A stretch of DNA of 64,000 nt from Saccharibacillus endophyticus (GCF_013185185.1 NZ_JAAZWE010000001.1:620001-684000); one strand, 5' to 3'. Positions 8,727 through 18,115 are shown, numbered from the stretch's first letter. Made by a program: numbers and translations. Notes: a model not told the origin generated them from the sequence alone.

Positions 8727-8857
8727 CTCCTTCGCTTTTTTATAAAAAGATAAAGGCGAAAAGCACAAAAAGTGCACTCATGCGATTTTACTGCATAAGT
8801 ACACTTATTGTTCGAATTATTTTTTAAATAACATCGAAGTATTAGACAAAATAAAAA

Positions 8858-8880
8858 GGTTGTCCTTATTTAGGACAACC
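8858..8880 (-). terminator. Terminator of the BNR lipoprotein transcript
   Basis: GGTTGTCC / GGACAACC with a 7-base AT loop; on the minus strand it is followed by TTTTTATTTTG. The closest minus-strand stop codon upstream is that of the lipoprotein gene at 9107. Confidence 0.75.
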
Positions 8881-8924
8881 CCACCCCCCCCAGAAAATCT
8901 CTTCCCGAAATGAAGCGTACAGCG

Positions 8925-9073
8925 GAGGGGAAAATTCAGTTCAATACGCCTTTGAACTCGGAAAACCTTCAACTTAAATTTCAATCTAGTTTTCCGAGTG
9001 AGACAGCGTCTTGTGAAGCATTTCGAAGAAATGCACTTCGGAAGCCTATGCTTGTAATTTTCCCCGCAGCGCC
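8925..9073 (-). repeat. Structured intergenic repeat, copy B (inverted)
   Basis: Read on the minus strand: GCGCTGCGGGGAAAATT, later GACGCTGTCTCACTCGGAAA; here ACTCGGAAAAC pairs with GTTTTCCGAGT, then TCAAAGGCGTATTGAACTGA and TTTTCCCCTCCGCT. The stem bases differ from copy A in a compensatory way. Confidence 0.65.
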
Positions 9074-9106
9074 CAAGCGTCTTTCAACGGACAGGGTTTT
9101 CTCGAA

Positions 9107-10396
9107 TCAAATCACATGCCAGGTGACGCCGCCGTCCAGCGTTTGCAGAAGCAGAGAACGTCTCAGTTCGGTTTTGCCGATCAGGATCCAGCCGACTTGG
9201 TCGGTGACGAATTGGACTTGGAAGATCTCGGGGTACTTCTTCATATTTTCGACCAGTTTGTCGCTTTTGGGAAGTGGTTTCCAGTTTTGTCCGCCGTCGG
9301 TCGTACGATAGAACTGCGAGCCGATCGGAATCCATCCTTTTAGGCGATCGATAAATACCGGAGCAATTTGCAGGTTGAGCGATTCCTGAGCAGGAAGTTT
9401 GAAAGCCGCGTGTTTCCAAGCCACTCCGTTATTTTGCGTGAAATAACCGTGGTATTGGACGTTCTCGCGCTGCTTGCAGCCCACGGGTACCCAGGAACCT
9501 GCCGATGTCTCGTACGCTTGCGGTTTCCCGCTTACGTAAGCATCGCAACTGCCGATCGGATTTTCTCCTCCCTGGAAAAACGACGAGGACTTAAACCAGT
9601 TGCGCCCGGCGTCTTTGGTTCGATAAAGCGCAGGCCGTCCCAGTTCCAGCGTCGTGGCATAGCCGCTGCCGTCGGACTCGAAATGAATGCCCGATACGTA
9701 ACCGATATCCGGTAACGGATTTCCCGAACCGCTCGGTTGGGAATCGCTTGCGGTACGCATGACCGCATTCCAACTTTCTCCCCCGTCCAACGTCCGATAA
9801 AGCGTCTTATCCTCGCGGCCCGCAGTGGAAGACGTTTTGGTTGTCAGCAGCCAGCCGCGGTCGTTATCGCTGAAAGATAAAGCAGCGGGCAACTCGTCGG
9901 TACGCCCCAATGTCGCAAGCGCCCAGTTTTCTCCGCCGTCCGAGGTGCGCAGAACGAGCGTTTCTTCGGCGATTCCTGCACTGCGTACAATCCAACCGTG
10001 CTTCGTGTCCGTGAAAAACACTTCTTTTCCATACTCGGGCACATTGGAGAACGTCACTTGCTCGGAAGGCGACAAAGGCGTCCAGTTCTTGCCGTTATTT
10101 TCGGTTAAGTACATCCGAAGCGCGCTTCGAGTCAGCCCCCAAGCCATTCCGGTCTTCCCGTCAAATAGATGCATCTCCGTTAACCGGGTCTGCACCACGT
10201 ATTCTTCATATTTACTGGCGCTGCCGCCCTCTTCGGGTTCGACAAGCGTAATTTCCTGGCCTCCGTCATCATCGGCCGTATTCGTCTGCACTGTCGGTTC
10301 GGATGCCGCGTCTTCCGTCGAAGAGTCGCTCGTACATCCGGCCAGCACAATCAGCATAGCAAGCAGAGGCAGCAGCACCTTTCGCCTGATCCGCAT
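9107..10396 (-). CDS. BNR/Asp-box repeat lipoprotein (YCF48-like beta-propeller)
   Basis: Start placed at 10396 (MRIRRKVLLPLLAMLIVLAGC) because it gives a lipoprotein signal with lipobox LAGC and has GGGGGCGG in front. The mature part carries repeated Asp-box motifs: SDGGENWA, LDGGESWN, KDAGRNWF, TDGGQNWK and LDGGVTWH, spaced through 429 residues, as in sialidase-type or YCF48-like propellers. An acidic, Thr-rich linker follows the lipid-anchored Cys. Expected on the outer face of the membrane. No catalytic sialidase arginine triad is evident, so it is more likely a binding or scaffold protein. Confidence 0.8.
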   Translation of the reverse strand: MRIRRKVLLPLLAMLIVLAGCTSDSSTEDAASEPTVQTNTADDDGGQEITLVEPEEGGSASKYEEYVVQTRLTEMHLFDGKTGMAWGLTRSALRMYLTENNGKNWTPLSPSEQVTFSNVPEYGKEVFFTDTKHGWIVRSAGIAEETLVLRTSDGGENWALATLGRTDELPAALSFSDNDRGWLLTTKTSSTAGREDKTLYRTLDGGESWNAVMRTASDSQPSGSGNPLPDIGYVSGIHFESDGSGYATTLELGRPALYRTKDAGRNWFKSSSFFQGGENPIGSCDAYVSGKPQAYETSAGSWVPVGCKQRENVQYHGYFTQNNGVAWKHAAFKLPAQESLNLQIAPVFIDRLKGWIPIGSQFYRTTDGGQNWKPLPKSDKLVENMKKYPEIFQVQFVTDQVGWILIGKTELRRSLLLQTLDGGVTWHVI

Positions 10397-10493
10397 TGCA
10401 GCCGCCCCCTTTGATTTTGAATAATGTCGCACGGAGCGCAATTCCTTCGTCATTATAGCATAAAAGACCATAGCCGTCGCAACTGCGTCCTCT

Positions 10494-11180
10494 TCAGCCC
10501 AACCACAGATACATCGGCACGAACAGCAATGAAGTGACGATTCCCGCAAGCCCCATGCCGAGCGCGCTGAAGCTGCCTGCCGTTTCCGATTCCTGCAAGC
10601 TGCGCGCCGTACCGAAACCATGCGCGGCGCTCCCCATCGCCAAGCCGAACGAGACCGGATCCCGGAGACCGATTCGATATAAAAAGGCCGGTCCCAATAC
10701 GCCTCCGAGCACGCCCGTTACGACGCTGAACATTACGGACAGCTCCGGCGTCCCGCCGAGCGATCTGGAGATTTCGATTCCGATCGGCGAGCTGACCGAT
10801 TTGGGCAGGATGCTGAGCAGCACCTCGTGCGAGCCGCGGGTCGCGTACACCAGCAGCCCTGCGCTGACGATGCCCGTGATCGATCCCGCAAGCACGGAAA
10901 TCGAGATTGTTTTGAGCCGTTCTCGAATCAATTTGCGATGCTTATAAATCGGTACGCCGAGCGCCACGGTCGCCGGGCCGAGCAAACTCGTCAATAGCCC
11001 GACCTCGCCTTGAAAATCGGCGATCGGGAATCGCAGCAAACCCAAAACGATCAGAATGATCGCACTGCTGCTCAGGATCGGATGCAGCCAAGGCAGTCTC
11101 GCCTGTATCCCTCTGGCAAGGGCGTAAGCTCCGATTGTTAAGGTGAGCCCAAAAAGCGGATCATGCAGAAAGTTTTCCAT
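10494..11180 (-). CDS. lrgB: LrgB/CidB-family membrane protein
   Basis: 228 residues, highly hydrophobic with about six to seven membrane segments, and the LrgB signatures SVSSPIGIEIS and GSAAHGFGTA. Partners of LrgA/CidA: holin/antiholin-like modulators of murein hydrolase activity, also linked to pyruvate and overflow metabolism. Start at 11180 (MENFLHD) follows GGAGG and overlaps the end of the lrgA-like gene by 20 bp, so translation is coupled. The next gene, a lactate dehydrogenase, is divergent from this operon, which fits an overflow-metabolism neighbourhood. Confidence 0.85.
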   Translation of the reverse strand: MENFLHDPLFGLTLTIGAYALARGIQARLPWLHPILSSSAIILIVLGLLRFPIADFQGEVGLLTSLLGPATVALGVPIYKHRKLIRERLKTISISVLAGSITGIVSAGLLVYATRGSHEVLLSILPKSVSSPIGIEISRSLGGTPELSVMFSVVTGVLGGVLGPAFLYRIGLRDPVSFGLAMGSAAHGFGTARSLQESETAGSFSALGMGLAGIVTSLLFVPMYLWLG

Positions 11181-11529
11181 CTTCAGGAACCTCCTTCTGC
11201 TTCGGCTGCGTTTTCTTGGCAACCATCCCGGTCACCCATAGCACGGCGAACGTACTTCCGACCACGCCAACCGCGATCGATACGGCATTGTTGCCAAGAA
11301 ACGGAATCAGCGCCGCCGCTCCGATCACATAGGGAATAAAAAAGAGCAAAAGATGCCCCGTCAATAAGTTCGCGGATTGCTCTACCCATTCCAACTTCAC
11401 GACTTTTCCGAATAATGCAGCCAAAAACAACAACAAACCTATAACGTTGCCCGGTAACGGAAGATGCAACGCATCGTGCAGCAGCACGCCGGCCAGGCTG
11501 AATCCGAGTAGGATTGCAAACCCGCGCAT
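11161..11529 (-). CDS. lrgA: LrgA/CidA-family holin-like protein
   Basis: 122-residue four-helix membrane protein typical of the CidA/LrgA family (first helix ILLGFSLAGVLLHDALHLPLPGNVIGLLL contains the conserved LPLPGNVIG loop). Charged C-terminal tail, KKTQPKQKEVPEDGK. First gene of the lrgAB-like pair; ATG at 11529 behind AGAGG. The family name alone does not say whether it acts as a holin or an antiholin. Confidence 0.85.
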   Translation of the reverse strand: MRGFAILLGFSLAGVLLHDALHLPLPGNVIGLLLFLAALFGKVVKLEWVEQSANLLTGHLLLFFIPYVIGAAALIPFLGNNAVSIAVGVVGSTFAVLWVTGMVAKKTQPKQKEVPEDGKLSA

Positions 11530-11744
11530 AATCGTTCAACCTCTTTTCCGCCGGTTCACCGCAGTAATCCCGGATACTTGTTCAAACATTTTATCATTAT
11601 AACAAAACTCGACAGAATTCGCGCAAAGACATTTGACACAATTTCGTGACATGCTGCTTGTTAGCGTGTAAACTGGTTACAAAGTTGAGAGGGTCTTTTT
11701 TATTCCTCCCATCCCATATCCTGAAGAAATGGAGTGATTTGGAC

Positions 11745-12674
11745 ATGACTACCCCATCCTCGCGTTCCCGCCGTGTCGTCGTGATTGGCACGGGCGACGT
11801 AGGAGCAACTACCGCTTATACCCTGCTGTTGAGGCAGCGCATGACCGAACTCGTTTTGATTGACGTGAACAAGGAATTGGCATTGGGCCAGGCACTGGAT
11901 ATGAACCACGGCCTGCCTTTCGTCGGCGGCGTGAAAGTCTGGGCCGGCGATTATTCCGACTGCAAAGACGCGGCCGTGATTATCATCGCGGCAGGCGCAG
12001 CCCAACGTCCGGGCGAGACGCGTATCGATCTGCTCAACCGCAACGCGGGCATTTTCGACCAAATCATCGGCAACATCGTGAAGTACAACGATAACGGGAT
12101 CATTCTCGTCGCGACGAACCCGGTAGATATCCTCTCGTACGTATCGTACAAAAAGAGCGGTTGGCCGGCTCATCGCGTGATCGGTTCGGGTACGCTGCTC
12201 GACAGCGCCCGTTTCCGTTATCTGATCGGTCAGCAAAAACATCTCGATCCGCGAAGTATCCACGCGCATATCATCGGCGAACACGGCGATTCCGAGCTTC
12301 CGGTATGGAGCATGGCGAACGTTGCGGGTGCCGATCTGGCCTTGTCGGAGACTACGCAAGACGAGATCTTCGAAAATACCAAAAACGCGGCGTACGCGAT
12401 CATCAATGCCAAGGGCTCGACTTACTATGCCATCGCTCTTGCGCTTGACCGGATCGTAACGGCCATCTTGCAAAACGAAAGCTCGGTTCTTAACGTCTCG
12501 ACCTTGCTGGATAACTATCACGGCATTTCCGACGTATACCTCGGTCTTCCTTGCGTCGTCGACAGCACCGGCGTACGCGAGCATCTGGAAATTCCGATGA
12601 ACGACAAAGAGCTTGAACTGCTGAATGCTTCGGCCAACAAGCTCAAGTCGGAAATCGCGAAAGTCAATCTGTAA
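11745..12674 (+). CDS. ldh: L-lactate dehydrogenase
   Basis: 309-residue NAD-dependent enzyme converting pyruvate to L-lactate. GTGDVG (15-20) binds NAD; D40 after beta-2 selects NAD over NADP. Q87 in AQRPGETR is the residue that marks lactate (Arg would mark malate) specificity; R93, D153 and H180 in GEHGDS complete the active site. ATG at 11745 chosen because GGAG lies 13 bases upstream; the open frame extends further 5' without a good site. The leader at 11660-11682 contains TGTAA-N5-TTACA, an operator-like inverted repeat. Confidence 0.93.
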   Translation: MTTPSSRSRRVVVIGTGDVGATTAYTLLLRQRMTELVLIDVNKELALGQALDMNHGLPFVGGVKVWAGDYSDCKDAAVIIIAAGAAQRPGETRIDLLNRNAGIFDQIIGNIVKYNDNGIILVATNPVDILSYVSYKKSGWPAHRVIGSGTLLDSARFRYLIGQQKHLDPRSIHAHIIGEHGDSELPVWSMANVAGADLALSETTQDEIFENTKNAAYAIINAKGSTYYAIALALDRIVTAILQNESSVLNVSTLLDNYHGISDVYLGLPCVVDSTGVREHLEIPMNDKELELLNASANKLKSEIAKVNL

Positions 12675-12693
12675 AATAAGCTTTCCTGCGTGT

Positions 12694-12733
12694 AAAAAGC
12701 CCCCTGCTCTCTAGCGAGAGTTTGGGGGCTTTT
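12694..12733 (+). terminator. Terminator of ldh
   Basis: AAAAAGCCCCC pairs with GGGGGCTTTT around a 19-base loop that itself contains CTCTC/GAGAG. Likely serves the convergent gene on the other strand as well. Confidence 0.9.
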
Positions 12734-12761
12734 GTTGTTTGCAAGACGATAAGCTCAGCCG

Positions 12762-13850
12762 TCATAATCGGACAATCTCCGCATGCAGCAATCGGCCGGA
12801 AGAAGCATCGCACACAAATTCGCTTTCCTCGATCCAAACCAGCGAGGCTTGCTCGATTCCGTTCGCGCGGCTTCCGGTTCGCACGTAATAAGGCAGAACC
12901 CGAATATGCCCTTTGAGCTTCTCCCAAGCCTCGTTCTCCGATAACTTCGGCTTATACAAGGTTTCGGCGAAACGTTCAGGACGCAAGCGGCGAAAATGCA
13001 GCTCATCCGACACGGCTGCCAACTTCCCGCTCCGACGCTCGATATACAAATCCAAGCAAGCGCCAAGCACGGGAAGCCCGTTCACCAATCGATAAACGCG
13101 CACATGAGCAAAACCGCCGCTTGCGGCCCGAAATGAAGACCTTTGTCTGCCTGCGAGAAAAGCCCAGCGGTAAGCCCTCGGTTTGGTCGAGCGCAGCAGA
13201 TAATCCAGCACGGCGCTTCGGGCGCGTCTTAACTCGTCCCGATCCAGCGGCTCGGGTCTTCTGGAGTCTGAAATAGGAATACGTCCTTGCAGAGAGCGAA
13301 TCGGCGCTGAAGCACTTCGTTTCGCCGAGCTTCCGCCACGCAAGTCAATCCACTCCCACGGCCCGAGCTTTTCGTCTTGCAGCACACGCTTGCCGTTTTG
13401 ATCATAGAGTCTTGGGGGGAACAGGTAAAAAGGCATTACGGCAGATACATCCAGCGCATAAGCACTTCGAATGCAAGAATAGTCCTCGGGAGCCTGAATC
13501 AATGCCGGAGCAACCTCCATAGGCTCGGTTTCGAACCGACAAGGCGCCCAGTCTGTTTGCAAATCGCTCAGTTCGCCGGAAGATTTCATTCGGATGAACA
13601 AGCGGGGGCCGCGGTAAAACGGAATCCCGCGATAATGACGGGCATACTCCAATCGCATCTCGTCATTATCCAATTCGACGGCGCGAATCGGCAGCAAGTC
13701 TTCCGGATTGATGTCGGGCCTCACTCGCGCAAGGTGTTCTTCCGCCAGAACGGCATAATGCGAACTCTCTTCGTCAGACAAAAAGCGGATGCCGCCGAAG
13801 CCTTCTTTTCGAACTCCTGATAGCGCTTCATGGTTGTTAGGTCTGGTCAA
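12762..13850 (-). CDS. Hypothetical protein, YcdB/PepSY-like
   Basis: 362 residues without signal peptide or membrane helix. Alternating short strands with phrases such as YRLVNGLPVLGACLDLYIERRSGKLAAVSDEL and EASLVWIEESEFVCDASSGRLLHAE resemble the YcdB/YcdC and PepSY-type repeats (a strand pair ending in D-x-x-S/T-G-x-L). Those domains normally sit in exported proteins, so the missing signal is odd. Start is a TTG at 13850 with GGGGAG nearby; no better start is visible. The stop of the upstream gene lies 20 bp before... on the same strand the DUF3900 gene starts further upstream and may form an operon with it. Confidence 0.65.
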   Translation of the reverse strand: MTRPNNHEALSGVRKEGFGGIRFLSDEESSHYAVLAEEHLARVRPDINPEDLLPIRAVELDNDEMRLEYARHYRGIPFYRGPRLFIRMKSSGELSDLQTDWAPCRFETEPMEVAPALIQAPEDYSCIRSAYALDVSAVMPFYLFPPRLYDQNGKRVLQDEKLGPWEWIDLRGGSSAKRSASAPIRSLQGRIPISDSRRPEPLDRDELRRARSAVLDYLLRSTKPRAYRWAFLAGRQRSSFRAASGGFAHVRVYRLVNGLPVLGACLDLYIERRSGKLAAVSDELHFRRLRPERFAETLYKPKLSENEAWEKLKGHIRVLPYYVRTGSRANGIEQASLVWIEESEFVCDASSGRLLHAEIVRL

Positions 13851-13870
13851 AGGCTTCTCCCCTCTACCTA

Positions 13871-14965
13871 TTAATAAGGCAGGCCGTCATCTCCCGGTTC
13901 TTCGCGTCGTTCAAGCAGGCGCTTCGCCACGGTCTCGAAATCTTCCGGCTGAAGCAGTTCGATCGGGGAATGCCCCTTATCGAACACGAACGATTCGCCT
14001 TCCAAAATAACGGCGTACCGTCCGTTCAGGCGCGTGATATGAACGCCGTAACCGAAGTCGGCAAGCAATCCTTTGATCTGCGAATTTCCGAGCTTGAATC
14101 GAACCTCGATGTCCGGCTGGAATTCCGTGATCCGCTCGGCCGCTTCCATCACCTGCTCCGGTTCCCATTTTTGCTGAATATCGCGCTTATCGCTGGCTGT
14201 CCATAGCTCCAGGTCGTGTTCTTCGCGCTGACGCTCTTCGCTGGTTTCGTCCGGCCATTTTTCTTCCACGTAAGTCTGCACGAATTCCATGACGCGATCG
14301 TTTACGATCTCCGGCATCGACTGTTCATATACGACGAACTTCAGGAAGTCTTCGAAGTAACGCGCATGCGAAGGTTGGTGAATCTTGAGCTCCCAATCCT
14401 CGGTCATTCCCGCTTCGGGCATATGCGGATACATGATCGACTTGATGCTTTTCGTGCTAATCGCCATTTCGACTTCGTCGATCAAATTCTGTTCGTCCGA
14501 AATGCGCGCGATTTTATTCTCGAAGTCGCATTTCATCACGAAAATAAACGGATCGTCGGAATGGGTCGGCATTTTGGCACGGGTCAGCACCAACGCTCCG
14601 CCGCGAACCGAGCCGGTATCCAGATAATTTCGCACCAGATCGTCGCAGGCATTTTTAAAATCTTCCTTGCCGTCCGCCGTCCGCATGCGGTTGAACATAT
14701 TGAAGTTGGGATTGCTGTCGAGTTCATAGCCCGGTTCGACGATAAACGTGCCGATCTTGGTCGGTGCTTGCTCGGTCAGCGGGTTCTTTTCCACTTTTCT
14801 TTTCGCGATCCGCGAGAACTCGCCGTCGAGAAATTTTTTCACGGGACTATCTTCGTAATCGTAATCGTCCATGGTCTGGTAATGCTTATAACCTCTCGCC
14901 CCCTGGCCTTCGCGGCCCTCCACCTGGATGACGAAAAACGATAAAAATTCAATGTCGAAACGCAT
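13871..14965 (-). CDS. DUF3900-family conserved hypothetical protein
   Basis: 364-residue soluble acidic protein. It begins MRFDIEFLSFFVIQVEG and has long charged helices in the middle; overall pattern matches the DUF3900 proteins of Bacillus and Paenibacillus as I remember them, including the N-terminal strand and the central region with many acidic residues. No catalytic motif recognised. The start at 14965 has AAGGGG in front. The gene ends 20 bp before the TTG start of the YcdB-like gene, so the two are probably co-transcribed. Function unknown. Confidence 0.65.
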   Translation of the reverse strand: MRFDIEFLSFFVIQVEGREGQGARGYKHYQTMDDYDYEDSPVKKFLDGEFSRIAKRKVEKNPLTEQAPTKIGTFIVEPGYELDSNPNFNMFNRMRTADGKEDFKNACDDLVRNYLDTGSVRGGALVLTRAKMPTHSDDPFIFVMKCDFENKIARISDEQNLIDEVEMAISTKSIKSIMYPHMPEAGMTEDWELKIHQPSHARYFEDFLKFVVYEQSMPEIVNDRVMEFVQTYVEEKWPDETSEERQREEHDLELWTASDKRDIQQKWEPEQVMEAAERITEFQPDIEVRFKLGNSQIKGLLADFGYGVHITRLNGRYAVILEGESFVFDKGHSPIELLQPEDFETVAKRLLERREEPGDDGLPY

Positions 14966-15132
14966 AATTCTTTAAACCCCTTCTGCCTCCGATTTACGCC
15001 GGGCGCACTCGGAAGGCGGTAATGGCTGCCATGCAACGCGCATTGCTTTCCGGCAGCAAATTGCCTGTCTGCCTACGATAGCACGACCGCCGAAAATGAA
15101 CAATCTCATAAAGAAAATTCGTTAAAACATAC

Positions 15133-15170
15133 AAAAACGCGACCTGCCGATATCGACATGGGCCGCGCTT
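15133..15170 (-). terminator. Terminator of the 114-aa hypothetical gene
   Basis: Minus strand AAGCGCGGCC against GGTCGCGTTTTT with a 20-base loop containing a further ATATCG-type pairing; starts 16 bp after the stop codon. Confidence 0.75.
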
Positions 15171-15185
15171 CTTGTCAAAACTTCT

Positions 15186-15530
15186 TTATTTTCCTTGACG
15201 CTGCTGCATGAATTCCAACCCTTTTTGCAGCAGTTCCTTCATGGAACCGAACTGCGTGTTGGCATTGACCTTCTCGTCCAATTCCTGCGGAGGAACATTT
15301 TGAAGCGCGTTCGGGTCGTTGCCGCCGATGCCGAATTTCTGAAGCATTTCCGCAGCGGACTTGAACGGCGTATACTTTTGCAAAAACTCCGAATTCAGCA
15401 GCTGATCGAGCGGAAGCTTTTGCAAAATTTCGTTAAGCGGAAGTTTATTGGCCATTTCGCTTAAGCCGCTCAAGTCTCCCTGCTTCAGTTTGTTAAATGC
15501 GTCTCCCAAACCTCCAAGATTAAATCCCAT
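15186..15530 (-). CDS. Small hypothetical protein with amphipathic leucine repeats
   Basis: 114 residues, Gly/Leu/Lys/Gln rich, starting MGFNLGGLGDAFNKLKQGDL. Several short amphipathic helices (LNEILQKLPLDQLL, FLQKYTPFKSAAEMLQKF, SMKELLQKGLEFMQQ) suggest a helical bundle or surface-binding peptide; no family recognised. Start is supported by AGGAGG eight bases upstream. It follows the XerC-like gene on the same strand by 27 bp and has its own terminator. Confidence 0.65.
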   Translation of the reverse strand: MGFNLGGLGDAFNKLKQGDLSGLSEMANKLPLNEILQKLPLDQLLNSEFLQKYTPFKSAAEMLQKFGIGGNDPNALQNVPPQELDEKVNANTQFGSMKELLQKGLEFMQQRQGK

Positions 15531-15557
15531 GCGTACCGCCTCCTGATCAAATAGGTG

Positions 15558-16508
15558 TTACTCGCTTTTACCCGAATTGCCCGGTAGCTTAACATCCAAT
15601 CGACTCATGGCCTCTTCCTTCTCCCGATTCGAGACGTGGGTATATACCGTCGTCGTCTGGATCGAGGAGTGGCCGAGCATTTCCTGCACCGTTCGCAGAT
15701 CCGCCCCTCGACGCAGCAGCATCGTGGCGAACGAGTGACGCAGCTTATGGCTGGAATACGGAATCCGCTGATGCGGCTCCAAGTCCTGCTGAAAACGATC
15801 GAACGTATCGGCCGCCAACTGCTGAATCGCGCGAATGGACATCCGACGTCCTTTTTGCGAAACGAACAGCGCTTCCTCACGATCCGTCCACGGCGACAGG
15901 CGCTGCGAGATCGCTTCTTCCAGCACGCCCATGACGGCTTCAGGAACAGGCAAAGTACGCCATTTGCGTCCTTTGCCGAACACTTGAAGGGTTCGCCGTT
16001 CGGCATTGTAATGGGAGACGTTCAGCGCATGCACCTCGCCGACCCGCAGCCCCATATAAGCCATCAGCAAAAAAATCGCCAGGTTGCGTTCCCGGTACTT
16101 GCCGTCGACCGCTTCCAAAAATTCTCCGATCTGACGTTCATCCATGTACACGGGTGCGCGGTTCTTTTCCGTTTTCGCTTTTTTGATCCCGATCGCCGGG
16201 TTCTGTTCGATCAATTCCAATTCGATCAACGCTTTATAAAAGCAGTGGATCGCGGCATGTTTGCGGTTCCGCGTAGCGTCTCCCGATCCGTTCCTTCTGG
16301 CATTGGACAGGAACGACATCACATGGATCTTTTTCACCGCGTCCAGCTCTTTTCCGCTCAATCCCATTAAAAATTGCCGTACGTCGCTTAAATAGTTTTT
16401 TTGCGTATAGTCCGTATATCCCGCGTCCTGCATCCAGATCAGGAACGCTTCCAGATACTCGGCATAATCCTCAAGCATCTCATCGTCGGGAATCCGAATG
16501 GTTGCCAT
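15558..16508 (-). CDS. XerC/XerD-type tyrosine recombinase
   Basis: 316 residues: an N-terminal core-binding domain (SAM-like, about 1-110) and a C-terminal catalytic domain. All active residues are visible: Arg in GLRVGE, Lys in GKGRKWR, HKLRHSF (His and second Arg), His in LGHSS and the nucleophile Tyr in TTVYTHV. Start at 16508 ([10 protein letters not shown]) is preferred over the ATG at 16517, which sits too close to GGAG. No phage or element genes surround it, so it may be a housekeeping Xer paralogue or CodV-like. No attachment site seen. Confidence 0.85.
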   Translation of the reverse strand: MATIRIPDDEMLEDYAEYLEAFLIWMQDAGYTDYTQKNYLSDVRQFLMGLSGKELDAVKKIHVMSFLSNARRNGSGDATRNRKHAAIHCFYKALIELELIEQNPAIGIKKAKTEKNRAPVYMDERQIGEFLEAVDGKYRERNLAIFLLMAYMGLRVGEVHALNVSHYNAERRTLQVFGKGRKWRTLPVPEAVMGVLEEAISQRLSPWTDREEALFVSQKGRRMSIRAIQQLAADTFDRFQQDLEPHQRIPYSSHKLRHSFATMLLRRGADLRTVQEMLGHSSIQTTTVYTHVSNREKEEAMSRLDVKLPGNSGKSE

Positions 16509-16795
16509 TGCCTGCATCGCTCCGCTTCTGCTTTTTCGAAAAAGTTTCTTCTATATATTGTGGACTACCGAATGCGTATGGCGCAAGCCCCAAGAAACTT
16601 TTCTCAAACAAAGGAGCAACAAAGTTTCGAGGCTGGACGTTTAATAGGATATGGTAAAAAGCGGAAAGCGAAAGGAGTGAAGACCGTGCAAATGGATAGG
16701 GGCATTTTTTATAAGTGAACGTAACTTTAATTATGTAACCTTTTTATAGAAAAATGAAGTCGTTTCCAAATTACCGAGAGGAGAATTCATTATTG

Positions 16796-18115
16796 ATGAA
16801 CATGTGCGGAAAACCGGCTTCCCTGCTTTTGATCGTCGCCCTGACGTTGCCCTTATTATCTTTGTCCGCCGCTTCGGCAGCGCCGGTCACTTCATATACC
16901 AATCCTGTACGCTCTGAAACGAATACGATCCAAGCGATCAAGCCGATGTGGAGCGCCGAGACAGACTTCGACGGTCAAGCTTTTCCCGCGGTAAATTCCG
17001 GTAATAACGTGATTTACGTGCATAAGGGCAAACTGCGCGCGATCAGTGCCGTTACGGGAAAAACGCAATGGTCTTCTTCTCTTCTTCCTTTGTCCGAATC
17101 GATCGCAGGAAACGGCACGCTGTACTTCGTCGATCAAAAAGGAATGCTGGTCAGCTTGAACGCCAAAACCGGAAAACCGTTCTGGAAAACCGATACGGGC
17201 ATACCCTCCGATTCGTCTTTGACGGTCAAGCTCGTCGACGGAACGCTTTACGCAGGCGGACCTTTTACGCTTCAAGCCTACAACCCGGTCAACGGGAAAA
17301 ATCTGTGGAAGCAAAAAACGAAAAGCGAGTACGGAGGACCTTATATCCAAGGCGTCTATGACGGCGTGCTTGTAGCTTCGATGACGGTCAGCGGAGCGCT
17401 CACGATCGATCAATATGTCGGATACAACCCGAAAACGGGGAAAAAGGTATGGGAAAGCGGCGGAAACAACGGCCCTGTGCTGGCTTATCGTAACGGATGT
17501 CTCTACGTGCGCGACCAATACCCGATGAGCAGTCCGGATCACGCGCTGCTGCTGAATAAAATCCGGGTCAAGACGGGAAAAATGACTAAGGCGAATGAAT
17601 ACGTCCAAGTCGAAGACGGCATGTTCCAAACGGCCGATCAGGTCTTTGTCGAAGGAGACGACCTGTACATCGCGATGCGTAAATACAGCGAAGGCACATT
17701 GGAAGGCTTCTCTTCCATGCTGCACCGCTTCAAACTCGACGAGGATCCGGACAAGCAAACGCCCATGATTTACGAAGGCAGAGGCGACTTCCTTGCAGGG
17801 CCATACTTGAACCGCTTTTTCGTGCAAAAAGAGCTTCGCTTGGAAGCCGTCCCTCTTAACGGAAAAATGAGCGAGAACTACAATATCCCGAGCAACCCCG
17901 TTTCGAGACTGGACTTGATCGCGAACCGTGCCTATGTCGGCGTCAGCGACGGAAAGTTCTACATCATCGATATTCCTTCCGGCCGAACGCTCGGCGTCGT
18001 GGATACGAATTCCCGTACGTACGGACAGACGTTGGTCGTCGGCAGCATGATCGTCGTGCAAGCGGAAGGCAAGCTAATCGCCGTAAAGCGGCCGGTATTA
18101 ACGAAGCAGCCTTGA
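16796..18115 (+). CDS. Secreted PQQ-like beta-propeller protein
   Basis: Starts at 16796 (MNMCGKPAS) after GAGAGGAG. A signal peptide (LLLIVALTLPLLSLSAASA) precedes a repeat-rich protein with outer-membrane-BamB/PQQ-type blades: AVTGKTQWSS, AKTGKPFWKT, PVNGKNLWKQ and PKTGKKVWES each end a blade with the W-docking pattern. A PQQ-binding catalytic site is not visible, so a structural or binding role is more likely. About 439 residues; monocistronic between the recombinase and an esterase gene. An AT-rich near-palindrome (about 16724-16745) lies upstream. Confidence 0.8.
   Translation: MNMCGKPASLLLIVALTLPLLSLSAASAAPVTSYTNPVRSETNTIQAIKPMWSAETDFDGQAFPAVNSGNNVIYVHKGKLRAISAVTGKTQWSSSLLPLSESIAGNGTLYFVDQKGMLVSLNAKTGKPFWKTDTGIPSDSSLTVKLVDGTLYAGGPFTLQAYNPVNGKNLWKQKTKSEYGGPYIQGVYDGVLVASMTVSGALTIDQYVGYNPKTGKKVWESGGNNGPVLAYRNGCLYVRDQYPMSSPDHALLLNKIRVKTGKMTKANEYVQVEDGMFQTADQVFVEGDDLYIAMRKYSEGTLEGFSSMLHRFKLDEDPDKQTPMIYEGRGDFLAGPYLNRFFVQKELRLEAVPLNGKMSENYNIPSNPVSRLDLIANRAYVGVSDGKFYIIDIPSGRTLGVVDTNSRTYGQTLVVGSMIVVQAEGKLIAVKRPVLTKQP

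Larger units (their letters stand above)
8397..9106. other. 710-bp intergenic region: promoter, structured repeats, terminators
   Basis: No protein gene supported. It contains the AT-rich promoter side of the small Cys gene, two oppositely oriented copies of a structured repeat, an imperfect hairpin at about 8767-8806 (AAGTG.ACT.ATGC against GCAT.AGT.CACTT), a terminator at 8858-8880 and a short poly-C run near 8884. Plus-strand open frames here fall inside the repeats. Confidence 0.6.

Noticed and set aside
8551..8745. Plus-strand frame in the intergenic region
   Set aside because: Lies inside the structured repeat; no support as protein.
8910..9311. Plus-strand frame over repeat copy B and the lipoprotein end
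   Set aside because: It overlaps the repeat and runs antisense to a well-supported lipoprotein gene.
11633..11682. Rex-type redox operator ahead of ldh
   Set aside because: No TTGTGA-N6-TCACAA match; only a TGTAA-N5-TTACA inverted repeat that does not fit Rex.
15558..16508. Integrative element marked by the recombinase
   Set aside because: No attachment repeats, phage genes or compositional break seen around it.
16401..16718. Plus-strand frame upstream of the propeller gene
   Set aside because: Antisense to the recombinase gene at its 5' half, no motif and no convincing start.
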